DNA of 33,577 nucleotides, from positions 1 to 33,577 of the forward strand of contig JBJHDH010000028.1 of assembly GCA_050486445.1 (NCBI GenBank). Reading direction: 5' to 3'. The notes beneath the pieces were generated by a model, which searched no databases, had not been told where the DNA came from, and saw nothing but the letters and a program-made list of their open reading frames with translations. Below are positions 1 through 8,623 of this stretch, piece by piece. Position 1 is the stretch's first letter. Every line of letters begins with the position of its first letter. This DNA comes from Euryhalocaulis sp050486445. GTDB lineage: Bacteria > Pseudomonadota > Alphaproteobacteria > Caulobacterales > Maricaulaceae. The translations under genes and the position numbers were made by a program.

Positions 1-830
1 CCGACCTCGCCGCGGATCAGGTTGGTCAGGTCGAAATTGGCGCCGACCAGAATTTCGTAGCCGTCCGAATCCCGCAGCGTTCCGACCGCGGGCGGCTTCA
101 GACGGTAGGAGCGATCATTATAGGTTCCCTCGACGAACAGCGCCGTATCCGGGCTCATCGCAACATCGGAGCGCAAAGTAAGGGTCCAGATATCGCGGTC
201 GCGGAAATCCTGATCGATGACCGCGCCGCCGGCGGTAAGCCCGTCCTTGAAATTGAGTTGCCGCCAGCCTGTGCGGGCGCCGAGCCGCACCCGGCCGCGC
301 TCATGACCAATGAAGGCGCCCAGATCGGTCCGCTCATAATCAATGGGTTCGACCGATGCGCCCGGCGAGCTGGAAGAGGTGCGGGGTTCGGTCAGGCTCC
401 GGTACGCGGCGGACCCGCCAAACGCGGTTCCCCTCTGCACATCGACCCGGCCATCGGCGCTCAGCGTAAAGTCGGTATGGGTTTCGCTGGAAACATCCAG
501 ATATTCGTTGTGCGAGACTTCGCCGAAGAAATTAAGGGCATGGCGCGCCCAGGTGGAGGCCAGCGACAATTCCGCGGTTCCGCGTGCGATGACGTCGTCC
601 ACCGCGCCGGCGCCGGTGGCGAAAATATTGTCGTCATAGAGGACGCTCCCGGTCGCGGCGGGATACGCCATAAAGGCCCCCATGCGGTAGCCAAGGGCGT
701 TATATTCGGGACGGGGGCGCTCCATCACCGAGACATTGCGGTCCCGGTCGAAGGATTGCGCGAGTGACGGGAGCGCAAAAGCGCAGACCGCCGTCAGCGT
801 CATAGCCGACAGGCTCAAAAATCTCTTCAC
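1..830 (-). CDS. Outer-membrane beta-barrel protein (exopolysaccharide locus), 3' end outside window
   Basis: This is a partial gene: about 276 codons are visible and the frame stays open to the window edge. The GTG at 830-828 is preceded by a strong GGAGGGGA ribosome site. The product begins with a basic, hydrophobic signal peptide that ends near a Leu-Ala-Gln cleavage site. The mature part has alternating polar and aromatic stretches typical of beta strands, for example TLTLRSDVAM and ALFVEGTYND. It resembles the putative beta-barrel porin 2 (BBP2_2) type found in polysaccharide export operons. The upstream same-strand genes are an Ala-rich secreted protein and a Wza-like export lipoprotein, which supports a role in surface polysaccharide assembly. 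The family name is a judgement from composition and context, not from a search. Another outer-membrane barrel family is possible. Confidence 0.75.
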   Translation of the reverse strand, partial: MKRFLSLSAMTLTAVCAFALPSLAQSFDRDRNVSVMERPRPEYNALGYRMGAFMAYPAATGSVLYDDNIFATGAGAVDDVIARGTAELSLASTWARHALNFFGEVSHNEYLDVSSETHTDFTLSADGRVDVQRGTAFGGSAAYRSLTEPRTSSSSPGASVEPIDYERTDLGAFIGHERGRVRLGARTGWRQLNFKDGLTAGGAVIDQDFRDRDIWTLTLRSDVAMSPDTALFVEGTYNDRSYRLKPPAVGTLRDSDGYEILVGANFDLTNLIRGEV

Positions 831-899
831 TATCCCCTCCTGAGACCGGACCTTTCGCGGCGCACCCCTGGACGAGTGCGCCGCGAAGCTGTGAGGCTC

Positions 900-1355
900 T
901 TACGGATTATAATCGGAGCCGCCGCCCCCGCCCCCGCCGCCAGAAGGCGGGGGAGGCGCCGGGGGAGAACCGGGCGCGCCGCCGACACCGCCCACCGGGC
1001 CGGTATCGCCAAGCATCGCGAGCTGGAACGAACTTGCCGACAGCGCAGCGGAGCGCACGGCAGGATTGGTTGTCCGGGCGGCGACGCGGGCGGCCGCTTC
1101 AGCCTTCACCGCGGGCGAGGCGGTGGAGGCGGCGAGCACGGCGGCGATCGCTTCGGCAATATCCTCTTCCGTGGCGTCGGACGGCAAAGCGGCGATCGCC
1201 GCCTCAATGGCCTGGGCCAGCGTCTCAGCCTCGGCGCTTTCCACCTCTGTGAGCGTGACGGCGGCAAATTGCTGCGCCATCGCCGCCGGAGCAGCCAGAG
1301 CGATAAGGGACGCGCCCATGAGCGCCGCCCCGAGTGATTTCACGATTTTCGCCAT
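900..1355 (-). CDS. Ala-rich secreted protein with Gly-rich tail
   Basis: The 151-residue product has a clear signal peptide: Lys near the start, a hydrophobic core to about residue 26, and an AMAQQ cleavage region. The mature part, residues 30-115, is almost entirely Ala, Glu, Val and Thr and is predicted helical. Residues 120-151 are Gly/Pro-rich and end in a run of eight glycines before SDYNP. It sits 69 bp upstream of the beta-barrel gene and about 200 bp downstream of the export lipoprotein, all on one strand, so it is probably part of the exopolysaccharide locus. I do not recognise a named family. It is likely periplasmic or surface-associated. The low-complexity composition means homology searches need care. 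Confidence 0.75.
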   Translation of the reverse strand: MAKIVKSLGAALMGASLIALAAPAAMAQQFAAVTLTEVESAEAETLAQAIEAAIAALPSDATEEDIAEAIAAVLAASTASPAVKAEAAARVAARTTNPAVRSAALSASSFQLAMLGDTGPVGGVGGAPGSPPAPPPPSGGGGGGGGSDYNP

Positions 1356-1412
1356 TGGCGACCCCCTTCAAGAAAACCCAATCCGCCACGAGATTACATT
1401 TACGCATTCTAT

Positions 1413-1443
1413 ACTATAGCCGGACACCGGAAAGAAGCGTCAT
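1413..1443 (-). promoter_or_regulatory. Possible sigma-70-type promoter for the Ala-rich secreted protein
   Basis: On the minus strand TATAGT (1418-1413) lies in an unusually AT-rich patch. ATGACG (1443-1438) stands 19 bp upstream as a poor -35 match. The distance to the start codon at 1355 is reasonable. The -10 is good but the -35 and spacing are weak. Confidence 0.3.
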
Positions 1444-1510
1444 TTTTGCAACGGCGAAATGCGATTTTTCCGGCTCAATGCATGATTTGACAAGTGAATG
1501 ACATTTCGCC

Positions 1511-1535
1511 GGTCAGGCGAAATCTTCGCCTGACC
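1511..1535. repeat. Perfect 11-bp hairpin downstream of the export lipoprotein gene
   Basis: GGTCAGGCGAA (1511-1521) and TTCGCCTGACC (1525-1535) form a perfect stem with a 3-nt loop, 24 bp after the stop codon of the minus-strand export gene. No T-run follows on the minus strand, so intrinsic termination would be weak. It may instead be an operator or an mRNA 3' stabiliser. The surrounding gap (1356-1558) also holds three copies of the octamer GCGAAATG in either orientation, at 1454, 1502 and 1541. Confidence 0.5.
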
Positions 1536-1558
1536 ATCGGCATTTCGCACTTGCACAA

Positions 1559-2128
1559 TCAGAAGAAGCGCTCGCCGATCTGGATCGTATCGCCCGGGCT
1601 GACCCGGGTTTCCGAACCCAGACGATAGGTCTGCCAGCCTGTTGCGCCCTCGCGGCGGATAAAGACGCGCCGCTGGTCCGCCCGGTAGGTAAAGCCCCCC
1701 GCCGTCGCCACAGCGTTGATCACTGTGAGATTATCGCTGTAGGGGTATGTTCCCGGCTCGTTCACCTCGCCCATGATGAAGAACGGACGGTAATTGATCA
1801 CCTCCGCGGAGACGCGGGGATTGATGAGATAGCCTTGGGAAAGCTGTTCCTCGACCGCTCTTTGCAGGCCAGGGACGGTCAGGCCGGCGGCCTGAACCTC
1901 GCCGATGAGAGGCAGCGAGAGCGTTCCGGCGCCGCTGACCACGAACTCGCCGGACATGGAATCCTCACCGAACACAATCAGACGCAACCGGTCCCCGGAC
2001 CCCAGCCTGTAGGCCTCGGCCGGGCGGTCGGCCAAAGCCTCATCGCCGCCGCGAATGGCCCCGGTCGGGCCACTGCTGCACGCCGCCGCCAGCATTGCCA
2101 GCGCGATCGCCAGATACCGCATCGCCAT
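1559..2128 (-). CDS. Polysaccharide export lipoprotein (Wza/KpsD-like)
   Basis: The 189-residue protein has a lipoprotein signal peptide with a LAAAC lipobox (Cys17) followed by a Poly_export-type domain. The stretch YRLGSGDRLRLIVFGEDSMS is the characteristic opening of that domain, and FFIMGEVNEPGTYPYSDNLTV matches an SLBB-like segment. Wza-family proteins form the outer-membrane and periplasmic channel that exports polysaccharide. This short form, with one export and one SLBB domain, is common in alphaproteobacterial exopolysaccharide loci. The start at 2128 is preceded by AGGGA. A second in-frame ATG at 2122 is possible. It is followed on the same strand by the Ala-rich secreted protein and the beta-barrel gene. 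Confidence 0.88.
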   Translation of the reverse strand: MAMRYLAIALAMLAAACSSGPTGAIRGGDEALADRPAEAYRLGSGDRLRLIVFGEDSMSGEFVVSGAGTLSLPLIGEVQAAGLTVPGLQRAVEEQLSQGYLINPRVSAEVINYRPFFIMGEVNEPGTYPYSDNLTVINAVATAGGFTYRADQRRVFIRREGATGWQTYRLGSETRVSPGDTIQIGERFF

Positions 2129-2222
2129 TTCTATCCCTGTCCCATTCCGGGGCTTCCAGCGTATAATTCCCGCGCCATTTCTTGACCAGCAATCGCCGTG
2201 CCATGCAAGGCGTCCGTTGCGA

Positions 2223-2957
2223 TCACTGTTTCGCGACCAGAAATTTCACCGATCCGTCTTCAATCCGCGCCGCCGTCAGCGCTCCGGTGACATAGGCGCC
2301 CGTGTCCACCCCGATCCGGCGCCGCCGGTCCCAGACCGGTTGCGGCGCTGGCGTGTGGCCATGCACGACGATTTTAGGCAAGGCCCTGTTATCGCCCAAA
2401 AAATCTTCCCTTATCCACAGAAGATCCTGCTCTGTCTGAGCGTCGAGCCTGCGGCCTGGCCGGACGCCTGCATGGGCGAAAAAATAGTCCCCGGCCTCGG
2501 CGCTCAGATCGAGCCCCCGCAGAAAAGCCAGATGAGCATCGGGCAGGCTCGCCGCCAGTTCGTCCCTCGCCTGCCGCCAGCCTTGCGTATCGGCCGCCGA
2601 AGCCGGGACGGCCACGCCATAGGACGCCAAGGTTTCTGAACCGCCGAACTGGCTCCATTGCGGCCCCACGGCGGAATCTTCCAGAAAATTCAACATCACC
2701 GCTTCGTGGTTGCCCTTGAGAAAGCGCAGGGTGGCGGCGGATTCCAGACAGGACAAACGCTCCAGCACATTCCGGGAATCCGGCCCGCGATCCACATAAT
2801 CGCCCAGAAACACGGCCAGAAGCCGGGCGCCGGCGCTCAGCTCCGCCGCATCGGCGGCGATCAGCTCCAGCATAAGCTCCAGGAGATCGTACCGGCCATG
2901 AATGTCGCCCACAGCGTAGATCACCTGTCCGCCGCTGCTACGTTTGCGTCCGAACAT
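2223..2957 (-). CDS. Calcineurin-like metallophosphatase (PPP-type serine/threonine phosphatase family)
   Basis: The 244-residue protein has the complete metal-binding signature of bacterial PPP-type phosphatases: GDIHGR (Asp18, His20), GDYVDRG (residues 52-58), GNHE (82-85), FAHAGVRPG, and a C-terminal VVHGHTP. These residues bind the two catalytic metals that hydrolyse phosphomonoesters or phosphoproteins. The length matches the PrpA/ApaH-like single-domain group. There is no signal peptide, so it should be cytoplasmic. It is the first gene on the minus strand of the polysaccharide export group and may regulate that pathway by dephosphorylation. The substrate cannot be read from the sequence. 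Confidence 0.88.
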   Translation of the reverse strand: MFGRKRSSGGQVIYAVGDIHGRYDLLELMLELIAADAAELSAGARLLAVFLGDYVDRGPDSRNVLERLSCLESAATLRFLKGNHEAVMLNFLEDSAVGPQWSQFGGSETLASYGVAVPASAADTQGWRQARDELAASLPDAHLAFLRGLDLSAEAGDYFFAHAGVRPGRRLDAQTEQDLLWIREDFLGDNRALPKIVVHGHTPAPQPVWDRRRRIGVDTGAYVTGALTAARIEDGSVKFLVAKQ

Positions 2958-3156
2958 GCTGCCTGCTCCATCCGGCCGCGCCGGTTCGCATTCGTTGTAG
3001 AGCCGAAGTAAAAGCTGATTTTAAGTAATCCCTGGCGGCCCCGCCGCCAACAGGAGAAGCCGCGTCTCTTGCCCGGCGGAGCTTTTCCGGGCACTTGCGA
3101 ACGCCATCGGCCGCCAGACATTCATCCGGCCGGACAACAGGGATGGAACAAATTCG

Positions 3157-3780
3157 ATGGGCCGGATTCCCGCGATAATGCTGGCCTTTGTCTTCGCCGC
3201 CGCCGCGGCGGGCGCAGCCTGGCGGGCGCACGCCGAATTCCGGGGCGCGGACGCGAGCCGGGCGCTTTTGCGCGCGGAGGCCGCCGCCGGCCCGGAACTG
3301 CGCGACGCCGCGCTGCATGATGCTGGCGTCGCGCTTCAGGGCGGCCGCACCACCGGCTGGCTGAGGGATCTGGACGCCCGGCTGCGCCTGTTGCAAATCC
3401 CGGCCGACGCCGCCGGGGCGGCGGAATCCAGCCGGGCCGCGCTGGCGCGCAGTCCGGCGCGCGAGGAATCCTGGGCCAGGCTGGCCTATCTGGCCGCGCT
3501 GGAACACAACGCCCTGACCGGGACCGGCGCGGCGGCCCTGAGCCATTCCTTCATCGCCGCGCCATTCCCCTCTCACGACTTCCAGATGTGGCGGATTGAA
3601 TTTGGACTCACATATTGGCCGGAGCTGAATGCAGAATTGCGTTCACATATCGGCCGCGCAGTTGACGGTCTGCCCCGCAACCGGGCGATCCGCAGTGAAT
3701 TGACCGCGCTGGCAGAGCGCCTGGAAAATGACGAGGCGCGCGATTTCCTGCTGCAGCGGCTCGATCGCCAGGCAGGTTAA
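3157..3780 (+). CDS. Membrane-anchored or exported hypothetical protein
   Basis: The 207-residue product starts with a hydrophobic Ala-rich segment (residues 5-24) that could be a signal anchor or signal peptide. The rest is Ala/Arg/Leu-rich and helical, with repeated ARSPAREESWARLAYLAAL-like segments that suggest a short TPR-like solenoid. I do not recognise the family. It is divergent from the polysaccharide-locus phosphatase across a 200-bp gap, and similar small anchored proteins occur beside exopolysaccharide genes, but that link is inference. The ATG at 3157 has GGATGGAAC upstream as a moderate ribosome site. Codon use matches the neighbours, which supports a real gene. Confidence 0.65.
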   Translation: MGRIPAIMLAFVFAAAAAGAAWRAHAEFRGADASRALLRAEAAAGPELRDAALHDAGVALQGGRTTGWLRDLDARLRLLQIPADAAGAAESSRAALARSPAREESWARLAYLAALEHNALTGTGAAALSHSFIAAPFPSHDFQMWRIEFGLTYWPELNAELRSHIGRAVDGLPRNRAIRSELTALAERLENDEARDFLLQRLDRQAG

Positions 3781-3902
3781 GCTGTCCGGGGTTTCAGCCC
3801 GCCATCAAGAAGCCGGCCCCCGGCCGGCGCCCGGACATCCCCGGCATAAATTACAGAGGAAGGGCGCCGGAGGATCCGGTCCGGTCCTGCTCCAGGGTTT
3901 CT

Positions 3903-4622
3903 CTAGGGTTTCTGGAACAGGAGCGTCATGCTGGTGGTCGCGCCGCTGAGCCCCTGTTCGCGCCAATAGCCCAGCTCTGTATCTTCCGGATTGTTGTAAA
4001 TTTCCGGCGCCGAGGCGGCGAGCGTGAGACCCGCGGCCTCCATATCCTCCACCGCCGCGGCGACGGGGGCGCGGTGCCAGTCATTGCTGTCGGCGCGGCT
4101 GGTTCCCTCCAGCGCCTGATGCTCGATCACCAGAACACGGCCGCCGGGCGCCAGCACCCGCGCGAAATCGGCGAACTGGGCGCGCGTGGTTTCCGGCGTC
4201 GCCTCGCCGCTGCCGGCATTATAATGCATATGGTGATAGACATAGGACAGCACGATCAGGTTGACCGAGCCATCCTCCAGCGGGATCGGGGCGCCGCGCT
4301 CCATCGGCAGCGGCGCGATATTATCGAACCCGGCGACCGGCTCGCGCATACCCTGGGCATGGACCAGACCTTCCGGCCCCACGGCGCCGGCGAACACCTC
4401 GCTCCAGTATCCGCCGCCCGCGCCCCAATCGAGCACAACATCGCCCGGCTGGACGCTGACAAAATCCAGCATCGCCTGGGGCCGGCGCGCCTCGTCGCGC
4501 GCCACATTGGCTTCGGCGCGGGCGGGATTGGCGACGGCATCCGCGCCCTGCGCGGCGGCGGGGGCGGCCGCCAGCATCAGCGCCGCGCCGGCGATGCAGA
4601 GCGAAAGCATCGGGGTTTTCAT
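3903..4622 (-). CDS. Secreted class I SAM-methyltransferase-like protein
   Basis: The frame is open further upstream, but the ATG at 4622 has a good GGAGGAC ribosome site and gives a 239-residue protein that starts with a clean signal peptide (hydrophobic core, then AAAPAAAQG). The mature protein carries a class I SAM-binding fold: VVLDWGAGGGYWSEVFA (motif I), then NIAPLPMERG, SVNLIVLSYVYHHMHY and LAPGGRVLVIEHQA. It resembles the predicted methyltransferase group often numbered COG4798, whose members commonly have signal peptides. A SAM-dependent enzyme outside the cytoplasm is odd because SAM is not known to be available there, so its true role is unclear. It is convergent with the 3157-3780 gene. 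Confidence 0.8.
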   Translation of the reverse strand: MKTPMLSLCIAGAALMLAAAPAAAQGADAVANPARAEANVARDEARRPQAMLDFVSVQPGDVVLDWGAGGGYWSEVFAGAVGPEGLVHAQGMREPVAGFDNIAPLPMERGAPIPLEDGSVNLIVLSYVYHHMHYNAGSGEATPETTRAQFADFARVLAPGGRVLVIEHQALEGTSRADSNDWHRAPVAAAVEDMEAAGLTLAASAPEIYNNPEDTELGYWREQGLSGATTSMTLLFQKP

Positions 4623-4775
4623 TATCTTGTCCTCCCAGACAGTCTTGCCCGCCAGCCTATCGGGGCGGCGGCGCAAAGGCGACTCACAAGCATGTTGCGG
4701 TGACGCATGACCGGCGCGCCGGGGCGCGATAGGGTGACCGGCGACCAAAGAGGCCGGAACAGGGAGAACCTATCC

Positions 4776-5180
4776 ATGCAGCGCAGCGATTTCGACGCCT
4801 ATCTGGAGCGGTTCCACGCCCGCGATTACGAGGCGGTTCTGGCCTATTATGCCGACGATCTGGAAGTCTCTTTCGCCGGTTACACGTTCCGCACCAAGGA
4901 CGAGGTGCGCGGGTTCTACAAATTCTTCCACGCCTATGTGAACGAAACCATCCAGTATGACGCGCACGCCTCCAGCGGCGATTTCATGGCCATCGAGGCG
5001 CGCGTGCTGCTGGAATGCTATCGCGACCTGACGGCGGAGGCGCTGGCCGGACAGGGGCTGGAGCGGATTGTCTCGCTGCCGGCCGGGGCGAAGATCACCA
5101 TCCCGCAGTTCATCCATTACCATTTCCGGGACGGCAAGATCGTCAAGGTACATTGCGTCGTTTCGGGCGAACCCTATTGA
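4776..5180 (+). CDS. SnoaL-like / NTF2-fold protein
   Basis: The ATG at 4776 is preceded by AGGGAGA at good spacing and gives 134 residues. The pattern is typical of the NTF2-like superfamily: an N-terminal helix FDAYLERFHARDYEAVLAYY, then YADDLEVSFAG, a pocket-lining middle, and a last strand HYHFRDGKIVKVHCVVSG. Members include ketosteroid isomerase-like enzymes and polyketide cyclases, and many have unknown ligands. It lies 27 bp before the thiolase gene on the same strand and is probably co-transcribed with the beta-oxidation genes. An accessory role in lipid or CoA-ester metabolism is therefore possible, though this is context inference only. Confidence 0.8.
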   Translation: MQRSDFDAYLERFHARDYEAVLAYYADDLEVSFAGYTFRTKDEVRGFYKFFHAYVNETIQYDAHASSGDFMAIEARVLLECYRDLTAEALAGQGLERIVSLPAGAKITIPQFIHYHFRDGKIVKVHCVVSGEPY

Positions 5181-5207
5181 GCGCAAAGACGAGCGCGGAT
5201 CACGACC

Positions 5208-6413
5208 ATGACCAAAGCCTGGCTCTATGATGCGGTGCGCACCCCGCGCGGAAAGAAGAAGAACGGCGCGCTGAACGGGATCACCGCGCTGTCGCTGGCC
5301 AGCCAGCAACTGGCCGCGATCCGCGACCGCAACGGGCTGGATACGGCGCTGGTCGATGACGTGATTCTGGGCTGCGTCGCCCCGGTGGGCGAACAGGGCG
5401 CGGACATTGCGCGCAGCGCGGCGCTGGCCGCGGGCTATGCGGAAAGCGTTCCCGGCGTGCAGATCAACCGGTTTTGCGCCAGCGGGCTGGAGGCGGTGAA
5501 TATCGCCGCCGCCAAGGTGATCGCGGGCGAGGCCGATTTCGCCATTGGCGGCGGCGTCGAGTCGATGAGCCGCGTGCCGATGGGATCTGACGGCGGCGCG
5601 CTGATGGCCGACCCGGCTGTCGCCTATGACCATTCCATCGTGCCGCAGGGCGTGGCGGCCGATCTGATCGCTACCAAATTCGGCTTTACGCGCGAGGACG
5701 TGGATTCCTATGCGATGGAAAGCCAGCGCCGCGCAGGCGCCGCCTGGGCCGAGGGGCGGTTCACCCGCTCCATCGTTCCGGTGCGCAACCAGCTCGGCCT
5801 GGTGCAGCTCGACCGCGACGAACATATGCGGCCCGAAACAGACATGGCGTCGCTGGCGGCGCTGAAGCCGGCGTTCAAGGCGCTTTCCGAAACGCTCGGG
5901 CTGGATAGCGTGGCGATCCAGAAATATCCGCTGATCGAGCGCCTCGATTATGTGCACACGGCGGGCAATTCCTCGGGCATCGTCGACGGGGCGGCGGCCG
6001 TGCTGGTCGGCTCGAAAAAGGCCGGCAAGGCGGCGGGCCTTACCCCCCGCGCGCGCATTCTGGCGATGGCGGCCATCGGCTCTGAACCCACCATCATGCT
6101 GACCGGGCCGGTCGGCGTGACGCAAAAAGTGCTGGCCAAGGCCGGGATGCGGCCAAAGGACATTGACCTGTGGGAGCTGAACGAGGCGTTCGCCTCTGTC
6201 GTGCTGCACCATATGCGCAGTTTCGATGTCGACCCGGCGCGGATGAACGTCAATGGCGGCGCCATCGCCATGGGCCATCCGCTGGGCGCGACGGGGGCGA
6301 TGATTCTGGGAACCGCGCTGGACGAGCTGGAGCGCACGGGGCTGGGCGTGGCGCTGGTCACGCTGTGTGTCGGCGCCGGCATGGGCGCCGCCGCCATTAT
6401 CGAGCGGGTGTGA
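5208..6413 (+). CDS. Acetyl-CoA C-acyltransferase (thiolase)
   Basis: This 401-residue thiolase has the full catalytic set: the nucleophilic Cys90 in NRFCASGLEAV, His357 in GHPLGATGA, and Cys387 in TLCVGAGMG. It also has the NEAFA signature. Thiolases cleave 3-oxoacyl-CoA with CoA to give acetyl-CoA and a shortened acyl-CoA, or run in reverse to condense two acetyl-CoA. The gene directly precedes a FadJ-type multifunctional enzyme (11-bp gap), so the likely role is the last step of fatty-acid beta-oxidation, equivalent to FadA or FadI. The sequence alone does not exclude an acetoacetyl-CoA thiolase specificity. Length and residues are normal. Confidence 0.92.
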   Translation: MTKAWLYDAVRTPRGKKKNGALNGITALSLASQQLAAIRDRNGLDTALVDDVILGCVAPVGEQGADIARSAALAAGYAESVPGVQINRFCASGLEAVNIAAAKVIAGEADFAIGGGVESMSRVPMGSDGGALMADPAVAYDHSIVPQGVAADLIATKFGFTREDVDSYAMESQRRAGAAWAEGRFTRSIVPVRNQLGLVQLDRDEHMRPETDMASLAALKPAFKALSETLGLDSVAIQKYPLIERLDYVHTAGNSSGIVDGAAAVLVGSKKAGKAAGLTPRARILAMAAIGSEPTIMLTGPVGVTQKVLAKAGMRPKDIDLWELNEAFASVVLHHMRSFDVDPARMNVNGGAIAMGHPLGATGAMILGTALDELERTGLGVALVTLCVGAGMGAAAIIERV

Positions 6414-6424
6414 GGAGCGGCGCG

Positions 6425-8623
6425 ATGAAAAATTTCAGCATCGAGATCGACGCGGACGGGATCGCGCTCATTCTTTTCGACTCGCCGGGCCGGTCGATGA
6501 ACATCCTGTCGCTGGAGGCGTTGGACGAGGTGGACCAATGGGCGCGGCGCCTGCGCGAGGACGATGCGATCAAGGGCGCGGTTCTGGCCAGCGGCAAGGA
6601 GAGCGGATTCTGCGCCGGGGCCGATCTTTCCGAGCTGGGCGCGGTGTTTGAGGAAGCCAAGACGCTCTCGGAAGAAGAGAGCGGCAAGCTATTTTATGAC
6701 CGGTTCCTGAAGCTCAACACCGCGTTTCGCGCCATCGAGACCTGCGGCAAGCCGGTGGCCGTGGCGCTGAACGGCATTGCGCTGGGCGGCGGGCTGGAAA
6801 TCGCGCTGGCCTGCCATTACCGCATCGCGGCGGACGACAATCCGCGGCTGAAACTGGGCCTGCCCGAGGCGCTGGTCGGCGTGCTGCCGGGCGGCGGCGG
6901 CACGCAGCGTATGCCGCGCCTGCTGGGCGCCATGACCGCGCTGGACATGATGCTTCAGGGCAAGCAGGTGGACGCGGCGCAGGCGCGCAAAACCGGCCTG
7001 GTGCATGAGACGGTGCCGGGCGCGGAACTTATCGACAGGGCCAAAGCCTGGGCGAAGGCCAACCCGGATGCGAAACAGCCCTGGGACCGCGAGGATTTCC
7101 GCATTCCCGGCGGCGGGCCGTATCACCCCAAAGGCATCCAGGTCTTTTCCGGCGCGCCCGCCATGCTGCGCCGGAACACATGGGGCAATTATCCGGCGCA
7201 GCGTTTCATTCTTTCCTGCGTCTACGAGGGATTGCTGACCGATATCGACACCGGCCTGCGCATCGAGACGCGCTATTTCGCCAGACTTTTGCGGATGCCG
7301 GAAAGCCGGAACATCATCCGTTCCGTGTTCGTGTCGAAACAGGCGCTGGACAAAGGCGCACGCCGCCCGGCCGGGGAAGCGAAGGGCAAGATCGCAAAAA
7401 TCGGCGTGGTTGGCGCCGGATTCATGGGCGCGGGCATCGCCAGCACCGCCGCGCAGGCGGGAATCGAGGTGGTGCTGATCGACCGCGACGAGGCGAGCGC
7501 CGCCAAAGGCAAGGCCGCGGTGGAAACCTCGCTGGCCGGGCGCGTCGCCAAGGGAAGGCTGGATCAGGCGCGCATGGACGAAATGCTGGCGCGCATCACG
7601 CCCGGCGCCGATTATTCCCTTCTCGCCGGCACGGACATGGTGATCGAGGCGGTGTTCGAATCGCGCGAGGTGAAGCAGCCCGTGATCGAACAGATTTACG
7701 CCAATGTGGGGCCGGAAACGGTCGTGGCCTCCAACACCTCGACCCTGCCCATCACATCGCTGGCGGAATACGGGCCGGACCCGGAGCGGTTCTGCGGCGT
7801 GCATTTCTTCTCGCCGGTCGAGAAGATGGCGCTGGTGGAGATTATTCGCGGCGGCAAAACCGGCGGGCGCGCGATCAGCCGCGCCATGGATCTGGTCGCG
7901 GCGCTGAAAAAGACGCCCATCGTGGTGGAGGATTCGCGCGGGTTTTTCGCCAATCGCTGCGTGTTCCGCTTTTTGCAGCAGGGGATGCATCTGCTGGAAG
8001 CGGGCGTGATTCCGGCGCTGATCGAAAACGGATCGCGCCTTGCCGGGATGCCGGTAGGGCCGCTGGCGCTTTATGACGAGATCGCGCTCGATCTCGGCTG
8101 GAACGTCGTGCAGGCGGAAAAGGCCGATCTGGGCGCGGACGCCGCCGACGCGCCAACCGAACGCATTCTGGGCGCGATGATGCAGCAGGAGCGGTTTGGC
8201 CGGAAAAACCGCAAGGGGTTTTACGACTATCCCGAAGACGCGCCGAAACATCTGTGGCCGGAGCTGGGACGCTTCGCCAAAGGAGGCGTTCTGCCCGAGA
8301 CACAGCAGCCCGGCACGGCGGAAATCCGCGACCGCGTGCTCTATGCCCAGGCCATCGAGGCGGCGCGCTGTTTCGAGGAGGGCGTCATTTCCGACCCGCG
8401 CGAGGCGGATGTCGGCTCAATTCTGGGCTGGGGGTTCGCGCCCTTCACCGGCGGGGTGCTGAGCTTTATCGACACGACAGGCGCGGCGGGTTTTGTGAAG
8501 CGCGCGAAGGAACTGGAGAAACGCCACGGTGAACCGTTCGCCGCGCCGGCGCTTTTACAGGAGATGGCGGAGCGCGGTGAGACATTCTACGGCCGGTTCG
8601 GCGGCGAAAGGCGGGCGGCGTGA
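6425..8623 (+). CDS. fadJ: Multifunctional enoyl-CoA hydratase / 3-hydroxyacyl-CoA dehydrogenase
   Basis: The start at 6425 has GAGGAG upstream and gives 732 residues. Residues 1-300 form a crotonase domain with the oxyanion and catalytic region GGGLEIALACHYR (Glu125) and GLPEALVG (Glu148). From about residue 323 an NAD-binding Rossmann fold begins with IGVVGAGFMGAGIA, followed by the 3-hydroxyacyl-CoA dehydrogenase domains (SNTSTLPIT, GVHFFSPVEKM, PIVVEDSRGFFANR). It hydrates 2-enoyl-CoA and oxidises the product to 3-oxoacyl-CoA, which the adjacent thiolase then cleaves. The arrangement matches the FadB/FadJ alpha subunit. FadJ rather than FadB is a loose choice. Its TGA overlaps the GTG start of the next small gene, so translation is probably coupled. 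Confidence 0.93.
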   Translation: MKNFSIEIDADGIALILFDSPGRSMNILSLEALDEVDQWARRLREDDAIKGAVLASGKESGFCAGADLSELGAVFEEAKTLSEEESGKLFYDRFLKLNTAFRAIETCGKPVAVALNGIALGGGLEIALACHYRIAADDNPRLKLGLPEALVGVLPGGGGTQRMPRLLGAMTALDMMLQGKQVDAAQARKTGLVHETVPGAELIDRAKAWAKANPDAKQPWDREDFRIPGGGPYHPKGIQVFSGAPAMLRRNTWGNYPAQRFILSCVYEGLLTDIDTGLRIETRYFARLLRMPESRNIIRSVFVSKQALDKGARRPAGEAKGKIAKIGVVGAGFMGAGIASTAAQAGIEVVLIDRDEASAAKGKAAVETSLAGRVAKGRLDQARMDEMLARITPGADYSLLAGTDMVIEAVFESREVKQPVIEQIYANVGPETVVASNTSTLPITSLAEYGPDPERFCGVHFFSPVEKMALVEIIRGGKTGGRAISRAMDLVAALKKTPIVVEDSRGFFANRCVFRFLQQGMHLLEAGVIPALIENGSRLAGMPVGPLALYDEIALDLGWNVVQAEKADLGADAADAPTERILGAMMQQERFGRKNRKGFYDYPEDAPKHLWPELGRFAKGGVLPETQQPGTAEIRDRVLYAQAIEAARCFEEGVISDPREADVGSILGWGFAPFTGGVLSFIDTTGAAGFVKRAKELEKRHGEPFAAPALLQEMAERGETFYGRFGGERRAA

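Noticed and set aside
3811..3827. GC-rich hairpin between the convergent 3780 and 3903 gene ends as terminator
   Set aside because: It has no T-run on either strand, and short GC palindromes are frequent by chance in this DNA.
4770..6278. A 502-codon open frame on the minus strand opposite the thiolase gene
   Set aside because: The His/Arg/Gln-rich translation and the lack of motifs fit an antisense shadow of the thiolase and SnoaL-like genes.
6689..8251. A 520-codon frame antisense to the fadJ-type gene
   Set aside because: The fadJ-type gene has all catalytic residues in its own frame, and the antisense product is compositionally abnormal.
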